Shown here piece by piece: positions 45,953 through 57,109 of a stretch of 64,000 bases of DNA. The stretch covers positions 434,001-498,000 of the forward strand of contig WHUZ01000004.1 of NCBI GenBank assembly GCA_015179045.1. The letters are read 5' to 3'. The first letter of the stretch is position 1. The number at the start of each line of letters is the position of its first letter. The notes under the pieces were generated by a model, which was not told where the DNA came from, searched no databases, and saw nothing but the letters and a program-made list of their open reading frames with translations. Source of the DNA: Kalaharituber pfeilii. Lineage: Eukaryota; Ascomycota; Pezizomycetes; Pezizales; Pezizaceae. A program made the position numbers and the translations under genes.

Positions 45953-46682
45953 ATGCCATCCATAGGTAAACCTGTGTCTCACCCACCCCTCGCTGCTTCT
46001 GACGGCAAGAAGCCGGTATTTGACGACAAGGATGTTACAGTAATATTTGTCCTCGGTACCTCCACCCTACCCTACCTTTCGATCCCCCTCCCAATAGCTA
46101 ATGTGAACATTGCAAAATCCCTCAGGTGGCCCCGGCGCTGGCAAAGGCACGCAATGCGCCAACCTCGTCCGCGACTACCCGATCGCGCACTTCTCCGCTG
46201 GTGATCTCCTGCGCGCTGAGCAATCCCGCCCCGGCTCCGAGTTCGGCACGCTCATCAGCACGTACATCCGTGAGGGCAAGATCGTGCCGATGGAAGTCAC
46301 AATCGCGCTCCTTGAGGCTGCCATGCACAAGACCATCGCTGCGAGGGGCGTGACAAGGTTCTTGATCGATGGGTTTCCCCGAGAGATGGACCAGGCACTC
46401 AAGTTCGAGGAAGACGTCTGCAAGTCTAAGCTTACACTGTTTTTTGATGCCTCTGAAGAGACAATGTTGAAGAGATTGATGAAGCGTGCTGAGACCAGTG
46501 GGAGAGAGGATGATAATATAGAGAGCATTCGGAAGAGGTTCAGGACGTTTGTCGAAACGAGCATGCCGGTTGTGAACTACTATGATGAGAGGGACAAGGT
46601 GGTCAGAGTCAATGCGGAGCAAGGGGTAGAGGGAGTGTATGCGGAGGTCAAGAGAAAGTTGGCAGAGAAGGGGGCATTGTAG
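45953..46682 (+). CDS. URA6: UMP/CMP kinase
   Basis: Phosphorylates UMP and CMP with ATP in pyrimidine nucleotide synthesis. Exons 45953-46055 and 46126-46682 (70-nt intron) join to 219 residues. The P-loop GGPGAGKGT (residues 35-43) is split by the intron in its first Gly. HFSAGDLLRAE, the NMP-binding region with IVPMEVTIALLEAAM, FLIDGFPREMDQ and the short LID RAETSGREDDN with IRKRFRTF are all family-typical, and the short LID marks it as UMP/CMP kinase rather than long-form adenylate kinase. The 34-residue N-terminal extension is Pro/Lys-rich and poorly conserved. A CA-rich 5' UTR lies directly before the start. Confidence 0.95.
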
Positions 46683-46848
46683 GAAAACATTTTTATTTTT
46701 ATTTTTTCTTGATCTTATGTAACGAGTAGGATTGAGAGGGTGGAATTTTTTTTTTATTTATTTATTTAGGTTAGATCTCGAGATATAGACAGAGACGGCT
46801 CCAGGAGTTATTGAACATAGCTTTTTTTTATTTTTTATTTTTATTTTT

Positions 46849-46883
<35 letters not shown>

Positions 46884-47337
46884 TATAAGTACGGCGGGCC
46901 ATATAAATCCCACCCTGATAGAGCTGCCTGAGGAGGTTCCACATATGGTTTTATCGTACATTCACATATGCTGATAGTCAAATAGGTTAGTTGCAGCCAG
47001 TCATTCTGTAGATGCACTGCGAGAGGGCGAAGTTGAGATAGATCAGATGATTCTGGAGGTTACAGGGATGGTAAACCTGAGAATTACTATCTGTATCATA
47101 CGGCCAAAAAGGCACCATACCAGCGACAGCCCAGTTGAAAAGTCAATAGATCTATTAGTGGAATGCTGAGATGAATTAGCGGTAGGGGTGGTGGCGAGGC
47201 GTTGCCTTAGCTAATAATGTCATGTGCAAGTAATGCTTGTCTGTCCGCATGTCAGATCTAAGCTTCGTGAACCCCACGTAACGACACTGCACACAAGTGA
47301 ACAACCCCATTACCGTAGGGATATCTCTGCAAAAGAA
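46683..47337. other. intergenic between URA6 and VPS36
   Basis: T-rich 3' flank with a 21-T run (46851-46871) followed by a TG repeat (46871-46882). No gene seen. Confidence 0.6.
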
Positions 47338-49397
47338 ATGCTCAAAAGGCCTGACCTCACTCCTGCTGCCCGGCCATTGCTTTTTCCAGACGAGGTAAAT
47401 CCATAAACCGAGGAGGACTTCCCCACCAACAGCAGCCGAGGCTGATAGCTCTCTTCTGCCCTTTCATTCCCCCAGAGTTTTGTATTTGCCCAAGACGGCA
47501 TTGGGCTTTACAGCGGGTATACAAAGCTTCGATGCCTAGCAGCTGTCGAACTTCTATTAACACCTTACGTTGACAGAAAATACAAGATTCCGAACTATCA
47601 GAATGGTTGCGCATATCTTACAACGCATCGGGCTTGCTATGTCGATAACGCCGAGCCAAGGAAATACACTGTAGCTATTGATTTAAAGGACGTGGACCGC
47701 TATGATTATTATGTTAGTTCTCGTCCCCGAGCACTCCACAAAACTATACACTTTATCACGTCTCAGAAGAAATAAGACTAATACAAAAAGCTGTGGGTTC
47801 AGACAGGGTTCCTCAGATCGTCGCCCAAAATTACATTTTACCTCAACACATCCACACCCATTGAGGCACCCATTGAGGCACAAGGCCACTCCTCAAATAC
47901 TGCTTCTCCGCGAACGTCAACACCTAACACAGCCTCTCCTGCGATACGGCCGGCAGGAAGCACTTGGATATGTCCGATTTGCTCCTTCTCGAACCCAGTC
48001 CCTTCAAATTACGTTCCACAGATCACTCCTCAAAGCTCTATCCCACCATGCCTAGCATGCGGAATCCGTCCTCAGCCATTAGTGCTTGATAAGGCACTAA
48101 TAGCACAGCACTTTACTCCTTCAATACCTTCACTACCCTCTCTCAGCATCCCAACAGGTTTCTCTGCACCGCGGACATCAGCCGGACAGCCATTATTAAC
48201 ATCAACTAGCAAAACTGGGTTCCCTTGCCCCAGATGTACATTTGAGAACCACCCATCCCTTACTTCATGCGAGATGTGTGGGGAAAGGCTAATATCTTTG
48301 GACATCCCTGACGAAGCTCTCCTTGATGGTATTGCGAGGTCAGAATCTCCAGGGCCGCTATTGCTAGAGGTTTTGAAGATTGGTGACGAGGGTCGTATAG
48401 ATTGTGTAAAGTTCTCGTTCAGAGCGGGTGGAGCACCGACGTTCTATGAGAAGCTGAAGAATGTGATAATACAGCGGAAATGGTTATTGCAAAACGCGCC
48501 ACCAGTGCCGAAGCCTAGACAGCCTGGAGATGGGGCAGGTGGTGCTTTAGCTGACATAATAGGAGAGGGGGAAAGGACCAAGATTCTTGGGATCGGGGGT
48601 TTAGAGAGGCAAGGGGATACGGTGAGGAAGAATAATGATTTGATGATGAGAGGAGCGTTGGACGATTTAGAGTCCTTAATGGGCCGAGCAAAAGAGATGG
48701 TGAGATATCTAGCTCCTTTAACATCTGGACGTGCCTAATTGTAATTGCATAGGTGGCATTAGCAGAATCCTTTGCAACTCGATTGGCTTCAACACAGTCC
48801 CCTTTATCCTCAGAAGCTACCAGGGCTTTGCAATCTTCAACAACTGCTCTGGGACTTTCGACACTTAGCAAAGACCAAGTTTCCGCTGACCTTTATCTTA
48901 CCGATCTCGCCCGCCAGATTGCAGAGTTTCTCTCTGATGACAGGAAAGCTCTACTGAAGCGTGAGGGCGGGGTTATCACACTGATTGACTTATGGGCAAT
49001 ATACAACCGCGCACGAGGGATTGACTTGATTTCCCCCTCTGACATGGAGAAAGCTGCGAGGTTGTTTGAGAAACTTAAATTACCTGTTCGATTACGGAGG
49101 TTCAAAAGCGGGTTGTTAGTTGTCCAAGAGGCGGGACACACAGATGAGGTTACATTGAAGAAGCTTCTGGAGTGGGTAAAGGTGGGGCCGGATGGAGTGG
49201 TGGCGAACGGAATTCCGTGGTGCTGGGGAAGAAGCGTTACAGCGCTGGAGGCTGCGGAGAAGTTTAACTGGAGTGTTGGGGTTGCGAGTGAAGAATTGGA
49301 AATGGCGGAGGAGAAGGGGTGGTTGTGTAGAGAGGTAGGAGTGGAGGGGGTGAGATTTTGGTTGAATTATTTGGTGCCGAACCCTGCATTTGTATAG
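47338..49397 (+). CDS. VPS36: ESCRT-II subunit VPS36 with GLUE and zinc-finger insert
   Basis: ESCRT-II subunit that binds phosphoinositide and ubiquitinated cargo on endosomes. Exons 47338-47394, 47476-47516, 47577-47712, 47803-48699 and 48753-49397 join to 591 residues. The split GLUE domain starts LKRPDLTPAARPLLFPDE and continues PNYQNGCAYLTTHR and AIDLKDVDRYDYY. Two Cys4 fingers are inserted: Cys135/Cys138/Cys161/Cys164, with a long 22-residue spacer, and a canonical NZF with Cys220/Cys223/Cys234/Cys237. GLUE resumes at EVLKIGDEGRIDCVKFSF and ends at VIIQRKW. The C-terminal winged-helix pair includes ALLKREGGVITLIDLWAIYN and NGIPWCWGRSVT. The insert is the yeast-like arrangement, absent from animal VPS36. 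Confidence 0.94.
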
Positions 49398-50589
49398 AAA
49401 CATAAAGTCGAGGGTCGTACTCTCACAGCATAAATATTTGAGTACCTGGGTCCAAACGTTGGCACGTTACTTGTTTGTCCTTCCAGAGGTGGTATGTTTC
49501 TCCCTTGTCTTTGGTGTACTATGGGCATTTTCAACATGGCGATACTGACACCAGACTGATATACTTTTGAACACGAGCAGTCAGTGACGATGCTTATACG
49601 AAAACAACGGACGAGGCATATACAAGGTACATGGGCTCAAGGTTTTGCACTACGACATGCTACATACAAGTATATACAGAGGAGGGTGAATGTAAAGACA
49701 GCAGCGAATATTCTCCCAAACCGGCAACAATTGAATGCCAAGAACCCCATTCAGGTTAGCATCCGGAACTACGGGAGAAGTGTATCTCAGCATGCACAGT
49801 ATGATATATCTACTTATTCTAGGCTGTATTCAGAAACGAGATCCATAGTGCGCGCTGTAGATTAAGTTTTTTTCGAAGGTAAGACGCCAAACACGCTGGG
49901 TACCAACAACTCAGCATATCGTAATGTCCACATTTACGTCGGGCTACCGTGCTTTTTTTTTCTTTTTGTCAAGTAACCCTGCATACAAGCTCCCAGCCTA
50001 TGGCAGGGAATGCTACAGTGCTTGACGGCTTGTTTGTCATGCTGTTTAGGACAACTTTCTCCCGTTATGGGTAAACCGACGTATATCGAGCCTCAAGATA
50101 GTGGTGCTGCGAGCAATGTTAGCTAGATTTGCTGCGCATCGCTTGTCCTCCAAATTCATCCTGCGAAGAACACTCTTGATTGCATCGAGTAGGTTCTCCA
50201 CTAACCTTGAAGAAAAGAGGTATGTGTGCCAGCTGGCCCCACTGATGTCAAAATGTATAAGAAGGACAACTGGATGTAATTGGGTGCCAGCTGCGACTGT
50301 AAAGGTGGCCGGCGCACGCGACTAGATTGTTTGTGGAGGTTTATTTCCTGATTAGGAGAGCAAATTGCATTATTCTTGTTTGCCATTGCAAGCTTGGCAT
50401 GAAACTATTGCGAGCTAACCGCCATGCCTATCATACCCCCAGATTCTCGGTGCCCTGCCAGATTAGGAGCCCTGGACCTCCGATGTTAAGCGAATCGGGT
50501 CACTGAATGCTCAAAATTGCATTTTATCCGCCTTCCACACCGCGATCTGGTTACAGAATTGCAGAATTACAGGACAGTACAATCTCGTC
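49398..50589. other. intergenic, no gene seen
   Basis: ORFs of 60-93 codons here show no family features. The region ends with the promoter of the E1-alpha gene. Confidence 0.5.
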
Positions 50590-52567
50590 ATGTCAATTTC
50601 CGGAATAGCTGCAAGGGTGACGACTCGTTCGGTGCTTACAAAGAGCCCCGTGGCCGCAACATTACGCAACTTCTCGATAATAGGAGCTAGAAAGCAGAAT
50701 AAGCCAATTCGCCAACCCTTGCACTCAGATAGGTGAATTACCCTTATCTGCCATTTATGGAACTATCATTAATCAATTGTAGGATCCATTTTCCTGGTGC
50801 ATTTAAATCACAATTCAGCACAGAACTCAAGTTTCAATCACCTGGCGATGCTCCTGCCATACCTACTTACCGACTCATGGATACAGATGGAGTTGTTATT
50901 GATGTTTCAAATGAGCCAAAGGTGCCTAAAGAGATGGCCTTGGAAATGTACCGGGATATGGTTGCAGGTTAATACACTAGATTGAGACAAGGGCCCTATT
51001 GCTGCATGCTAACACTCACCTAGTCAGCATTCTGGACATGATCATGTACGACTCCCAGAGGCAGGGAAGAATAAGCTTTTATATAGTGAGCAAATTCACA
51101 ATCTTCAGAATCACTTTAGCTGTTAATAACGGCTTAGGTCAGTGCGGGAGAAGAGGGTGTTGCTGTTGGGAGTGCAGCAGCACTCGAGCCAGACGACGTC
51201 ATTTTTTCACAGTATCGGGAACAAGGTGTTCTAATGTATAGAGGCTACGGGTTAGGCGAGGTATATGCCAACGTTCAACTATGTACATTCAACTGCAATT
51301 GGCTCACGAGAAGTGGAACAGTTCATGCACCAGCTTTGTGCAAATAAAGATGATTATGGGAAGGGGAGGAATATGCCAATCCATTACATGAGTGAGCGCC
51401 TGCGATTTGTAAGGAGCTAGCTATGGATTTTACATTTTGTCTAGCTAATAGGTCAACCAGCATCCCATATCATCTCCACTTGCCACCCAAATACCACATG
51501 GTAAGATATTCTCAAAGAATTATATCCGATCGCAATAATCTAATGTGTAGTCTCATACTATAGCTGTTGGTGCTGCGTAGGTCTCTACTGTTTCTTCCGG
51601 AAATCATCTATGCATATATAACAATTGTAACCAAGCTAACAGAAATGTAGTTATGCTCTAAAGCTTGAAAATTCTCCCAACATCACTGTCTGTTACTTCG
51701 GAGAGGGTGCAGCATCTGAAGGAGATTTCCATGCAGCTCTTAACATTGCTGCCACACGAAGCTGCCCAGTAGTTTTTATATGCCGGAATAATGGTTATGC
51801 CATCAGTACACCAACACTAGAACAATACAAAGGGGATGGGATAGCAAGTCGGGGAATCGGTTATGGTATTGACACCATCAGAGTTGATGGCAATGATGTG
51901 AGCAGCTTGGCTTGGTTGTAAATGTAAGCCTTCTAAAAATTGTCTAGATATGGGCAGTGTATGAAGTAACGAAGAGAGCGAGGGAGCTTGCTGTTTCACA
52001 GCAAAAGCCAGGTAGGATTTCCCAGCACCATTATGGATACGAATCTAATAATACTATAGTCTTAATTGAGGCTATGTCTTATCGAGTATCACATCATTCG
52101 ACGAGTGATGATTCTTTCGCTTACAGAGCGAAGGATGAAGTTGAGGGTAATGACATGCTCATTTCAAGGTGATTTCCAGTTCAAGCTAACACTTTTATAT
52201 AGATTGGAAGCGGCGAGATAATCCAATCACAAGGTCAGAAATATCCTACTCTCTCCCTTCAAGTGGTACTATTTCAAATGGTTATATTCTAACATTGGCT
52301 AGGCTACGAAAACATCTTGAGGCCAAAAATTGGTGGTCAGCGGATGAAGATATAGCCCTCAGAGGGCGTTTGCGGAAGGAGATATTGCAAGCCTTTGCAA
52401 AGGCAGAAAAGACAAAAAAACCAGCTATTAAAAATCTTTTTGTTGATGTCTTCGAAGAACCAAGTGAAGACTTGAAGGAGCAGATGGCTGAGTTGAAAAA
52501 TGTGTTGGAAAAATATCCTGAGGAATATGACCTTGATAGCTTCGAGGGAGGGAAAGATGGATTATAA
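50590..52567 (+). CDS. BCKDHA: branched-chain 2-oxoacid dehydrogenase E1 component, alpha subunit
   Basis: Mitochondrial thiamine-diphosphate enzyme that decarboxylates the oxoacids from Val, Leu and Ile. Twelve exons: 50590-50732, 50783-50967, 51024-51085, 51138-51260, 51322-51408, 51452-51500, 51564-51576, 51651-51897, 51948-52011, 52060-52146, 52203-52233 and 52303-52567, joining to 451 residues. The Arg/Ser-rich start ([17 protein letters not shown]) is a mitochondrial presequence. Motifs: [37 protein letters not shown], the ThDP motif GEG...NN within [11 protein letters not shown] to CRNN, and the regulatory loop [16 protein letters not shown], whose Ser is phosphorylated in animals. Introns are 48-74 nt. 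The seventh exon is only 13 nt and supplies residues of AVGAAYA. Confidence 0.95.
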
Positions 52568-54033
52568 TCCGATTTGTAGCGGAACTGTAAATCATGACTT
52601 GGGCTTGTATGGTATGTTTTCTCTTCTAGCACTAGTCTCATTTCTGCCATGTTCAAACGTCTAGCAAACACAAGCTGTACTAACCTACTACCAAGACTAC
52701 AGCACTCAAGGAGGTACAACTAGCGTAAACAGGTTTTCTTTACGAGCATTGCCTAGAAGCACCAGTAACCATAAAAACCAGCATCTAAATGTATTCTACA
52801 GCAATTTCTACGCCCTTGTGGCAAGTTCAAGACTTGTGTTTGGCGGGATTGCGACAGAGCTCGATTTCGAAGGATTGTATTGTTTAGCTTAGCTTACCGT
52901 AGCTTTCTGGGAGTAATATCAAATTTATTGATCTATGTCCTGATGGTACATATTGTATGGAGAGCTTTGTTCGAGACGATTCATGCCATGTGGGGAGTGA
53001 TGCGACAGGCTGCGCCTGAGCAAGTGATGCTTCGAAAACTCCTAGGTCGAGCTCAAACGATTGGAGAGCCCTCGCACCCCGAACCCTATATCAGATGCCT
53101 CCGGAGGAGGCAGCTCTTTTCTGTAACGGGGTAACAACTCTAATATGTACTGTCAGCAGGAGTCTGATGCCAATGCCAATAAGCTTTTGCATCTAGAGAT
53201 GCAACAGTCCTGCTGTCACAACTACTGAAGCATTACAGTGTAAGGATCTAGCCCGTAAAATCTGCCCTAGACCTAAAACGGAGAGTTCGCGGTAGTATCC
53301 CAAAACGGAAACATAGTGGAAGGACCCGAAACGGAAACAGTGGACAGTCAAGAAGAAGAGCCGCATGTGTAGGAAGGGCCAAAGAATATAGAAAAGGACC
53401 TGTAAATTCCGCGAAAATGTAGATAGATAGACCAGAGGACCCAGATTTACTGCAGTGCAAATAAACTCTCTTCTCGCAAGTAAAAGCTTACATACAGGGC
53501 GAGCATTATTATTAACTTTTAAGATGCTGGGACAACCCTCTTCCCTGGTGGAAGTGAGAATCGAACCATGGTCCTCAAATTCTATACCTTTTCATGGCGT
53601 TAGTAGCTGCTATCTTCAGTCACCAAAGGCAATGCCATTCCAAGGCATAGGTCAGCTTGAAAACTTGACAACTACACCTTCTCTTGAATCACCCCTCCTT
53701 CTCCCTCCAGCAGCCGCAGCAGCATCACCACTTTGCGTGGATTATCGAGTTTTCAAGTCCCTGACTTGAAAACAGCAGCCTCTCGGCCCTAGAGTACGGA
53801 TACAGCAGGGTACTTGACATAGTCTTGGCACTGGAGTCAACTCACCGACATGAGCCACATCGGCGCCACAATGGGGCGTGCCATATAGATGAAACTCATT
53901 AATTTCGCGCAGCACATCAGTCTAAGAAGATCTGAAAATCAGGTAACCAAGCCCTGTCATGCACGAGCATCGCGCTTAACCCTCATTCACCCAACGACCT
54001 TTTTCTTCGCTCAGGGCATCTCTTGTTACCGCT
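52568..54033. other. intergenic, no gene seen
   Basis: Contains short repeated GAAACGGAAAC-type words around 53305-53345. A tRNA-like T-arm word near 53561 does not fold into a tRNA. No conserved ORF. Confidence 0.5.
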
Positions 54034-55023
54034 ATGGAAGCTGAACTGAACGAGTATCGTTTACAGGTACTGAAGTGTCATATCGACCATCACTCATGCT
54101 CTGACTACTGACGCTCAAATCTTATCTGCAGCTTGAGTCAGTCGAAGCAGCCTTGAAGGGGGATCCCGACAACACCGAACTCGCCAACCTCGCAGCAGAA
54201 TTAAAAGAAGTGATTGCTCTCACTGAGACAGTCCTTGCTGAAGAGCGGGGTGCCACAGCTCCGGCCTCGTCCAATGCAGTTTCAACAGCGTCAACAAATG
54301 CCCCTGATAGGAGGGTGAATGAATTGAAACGGGACTCACCATCCACATCCGTCGACAACACCGCTGCGGGAACGGGCGCTGTCCACTCTTTCACAGTAGG
54401 TGATAATGTTCTTGCAAGATGGACATCAGGAGATAACGCCTTTTACCCTGCTCGCATTACCTCAATTACAGGCTCCCAGACAAATCCTGTGTACATCGTG
54501 AAATTTACTTCTTATAATGTCTCGGAGACCCTCTCAAGTCAACATATTAAACCGCTTTCGGATTCTCAGCAGAAAAAGCGAAAGCTAGATGCCACTTTGA
54601 CAACTTCTCCTGCTCCAGTCAACTCAGCTATAATATCACAGCCAGCGAATATAAATGCTGCACTTGCTGAACAGAGTAAGCGAGAACCTTCCAAGGTCTC
54701 TGATGGCCCTCCAAGGCCGCCGAAGATCTCTAAGAGAGTTAAACATCAACGGGAGTTGAATGAGAGCAAAAACAAGTGGCAAGCTTTCGCTGCTAAAGGT
54801 GTAAAAACTGGTGCAGGGAAAGCTAAAAAGATTGGTGAGACTAGCATGTTCCGAACTCCAGAAGGAGTACATGGTAGAGGTTAGTGTTACCTTCAATGCG
54901 TTATGTGAGTCATATGCTAACCACTGTGTAGTGGGGTTTACTGGTTCAGGGCAACCAATGAGAAAAGAGATCTCAGTGAGAGGAAAACATATCTACCAAC
55001 AGGGCGATGTTGATGAGGAATAA
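54034..55023 (+). CDS. SPF30: SMN-related splicing factor with Tudor domain (SPF30/SMNDC1 family)
   Basis: Tudor-domain splicing factor needed for assembly of mature spliceosomes. Exons 54034-54066, 54132-54879 and 54932-55023 join to 290 residues. The N-terminal helix (ELNEYRLQ|LESVEAALKGDP) is split by intron 1. A Tudor domain covers about residues 95-150 (FTVGDNVLARWTSGDNAFYP, ARITSITGSQTNPVYIVKFT), with aromatic-cage-type residues Trp and Tyr present. A basic NLS (QQKKRKLD), a Ser/Ala linker and the conserved KRVKHQRELNESKNKWQAFA block follow. The family's C-terminus, TPEGVHGRVGFTGSGQPMRK, is obtained only by removing the 52-nt last intron. The ORF without this splice would end at HGRG. 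The Tudor would read symmetrically dimethylated arginine on Sm proteins, by homology. Confidence 0.92.
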
Positions 55024-57109
55024 GAGGCTAAACGATAGTCATGGTTGTCCACAACAAATGGCCCTTTTCCAGCTTCTGCCTTATCTCTTTTCGGGCACAC
55101 CTCTCCGAGACAGTATCGCCCATCGACTTCTTCTCTTCGGCCTTTTACATTTATCCACCATTTTCAGTACAACAATGATTATCTCATACAGTTTTTCCCT
55201 TCCCTATTTTTTCAACATCAAAATCTCTTTGGTGCAATTTGACTAAGATTGCTCTTTTACGTCTTTGCAGACTACGTTGTGTTGCGGTTTCCTTTGCTCT
55301 GGATCGGATGTGGGATCGGATTTGGAATAGGATTGTCGAGGCCTAATAATGATCAAATTGAAGGAAGGAAGGATGGTGAAATTATGGCGTTAGTCGGAGA
55401 CAACAGAAGGGCATATAGACCATGTGCCTGGTTACTTTTGATGATACCAAGGAGAAGCATACCACTTGGCCCTCTTTATCCCCACTAATGATTTATATTT
55501 CGGATATATGCTAAGCTTGTGGTGTGGTTTGTTTTTGGCATCTTTCTTCCTCGAAAAGTGCTATACTTTCGGCCGCCGCAACAAGCACTTCAACAGAATT
55601 TACATTGCAAAGCTCCGGGACCGAAGTAAAAACGCAACTTACGGGCGCCTAGTTCACGTTCAAAAGGAAAATCTCGATAACTGCTAGACAAGACCGGAGA
55701 GGTCTCAGGTGAGGCTAAGCTCAGCTGTGCGTGCTGTGGCTGACTACTTGTTCTTTTCTGTGCCTATTTTGGGAAGAACTTGTCCAGAGCGTGATATGGG
55801 ATAAGTTATAGGGATCGTTTTTTGCATGTGCAAGTTCAATGTAAATGGGCTTCCTCTTTTCCTTTCACCTTTGCATGGGTAATGTTTTGTTGATGTATTT
55901 CTTTTTTCTTCTACTTTGTTTGATATGTTGGTGGCGCTTTATTTAGTTTACTAGTATATACAACATGAACAGAGAATATAGTGTTAATCATTGGTTGCAT
56001 TCATAGTAAAACGCCTGAGGTCGACTATGCATGTAGAAACTGGACATCTTCAGTGAATGTAGCTATTTGCATGTGGGGGCGGATGTGACAGACGGAAAGG
56101 AGCTCCTAGTTTTCAGTTCACTTTCTCAACGGTATATTATTTTTCCTAGATGTTAGCCGAACTTTCCTTCCACCAAAGACCATGTGATTCGTCTGGACGT
56201 GCGAGATAACCCTTGACCCAGGTTGTAATATTCACAAACTTCGTGGTATGATACCATCTCAAGTGCCAGCCGTTGCATCTCAATCTCCGACGTTAACTTG
56301 CACTACGGATCAAAATACCCCAAGGCCCGTTCCCGAGATTTTTGACGTCTCCGCTTATTAACCGCTATGCTGTAAACATTAGCTACATATGTACTTATGT
56401 TTTCCCCAGAATTGGTGTACTGATTTCATGTAGGCATACCCTACGGGGGGAGGGGCACGCGCAGCCAGACTATGTACATAGAAGGCATATGCATAAGTAG
56501 GCCGACTAATATCCCGATTGATCTCCGGTTCGGCATCCGGGTAAGAAGTAGGATACACGGATCTGTTCACTTGTAGGGAGTCGGCATTTCTAAGCCAATC
56601 AGACTACACATTTTTAAGCCACTTTATGAGGTTTGTATTTTTGACAACAGCTTCAATGCACTTTCTGCTGTAACAATAACCGGGCTCGGGCGTATGCACG
56701 TAACCACTGTCAGATTCCTGGAAGCTACAGTTACAAGGTTACCCTCAGCCTTGCGAATGGCCCCCACAAAGAGAGGAAAAACAACGTGAAGCAGGTTATC
56801 ATAGCTTTGTTGCATGAAGCTTGTGGGTTTGTTACTTCGAAACCTCCCCTTCCTGGTGGACACCTAACTTTTCAACTTTTATGGCAGCAGTAGCCTGTTC
56901 TCCCTTGAGCACCTACTGCCAGTTCCCACGGAAAGAATCAAAGTAACCCCATGTGGCCCCACTTCAGTAAATAAATTCTTGTACTATCTAAATCGCCTAT
57001 GATAACTACAAGTTGCCTTTTTTGTGACCATATCAGTATATATATTCATCATGCCTGAATCAAAGCTAAACCATGTCGAGAGTAATATTCAGCTCGGAGA
57101 TAATGTACA
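55024..57109. other. intergenic, no convincing gene
   Basis: After the SPF30 stop there is a possible exon beginning at an acceptor near 55270 with a hydrophobic FPLLWIGCGIGFGIGLSR segment, but no partner exon was found. The rest, to the retrotransposon at 57110, shows nothing recognisable. Confidence 0.45.

Noticed and set aside
53540..53620. tRNA-like word AGAATCGAACC
   Set aside because: The flanking bases do not pair into T-arm, anticodon and acceptor stems.
55249..55488. Hydrophobic ORF with GIGFGIG motif after SPF30
   Set aside because: Starts at a plausible acceptor but no matching upstream exon; not enough to call a gene.
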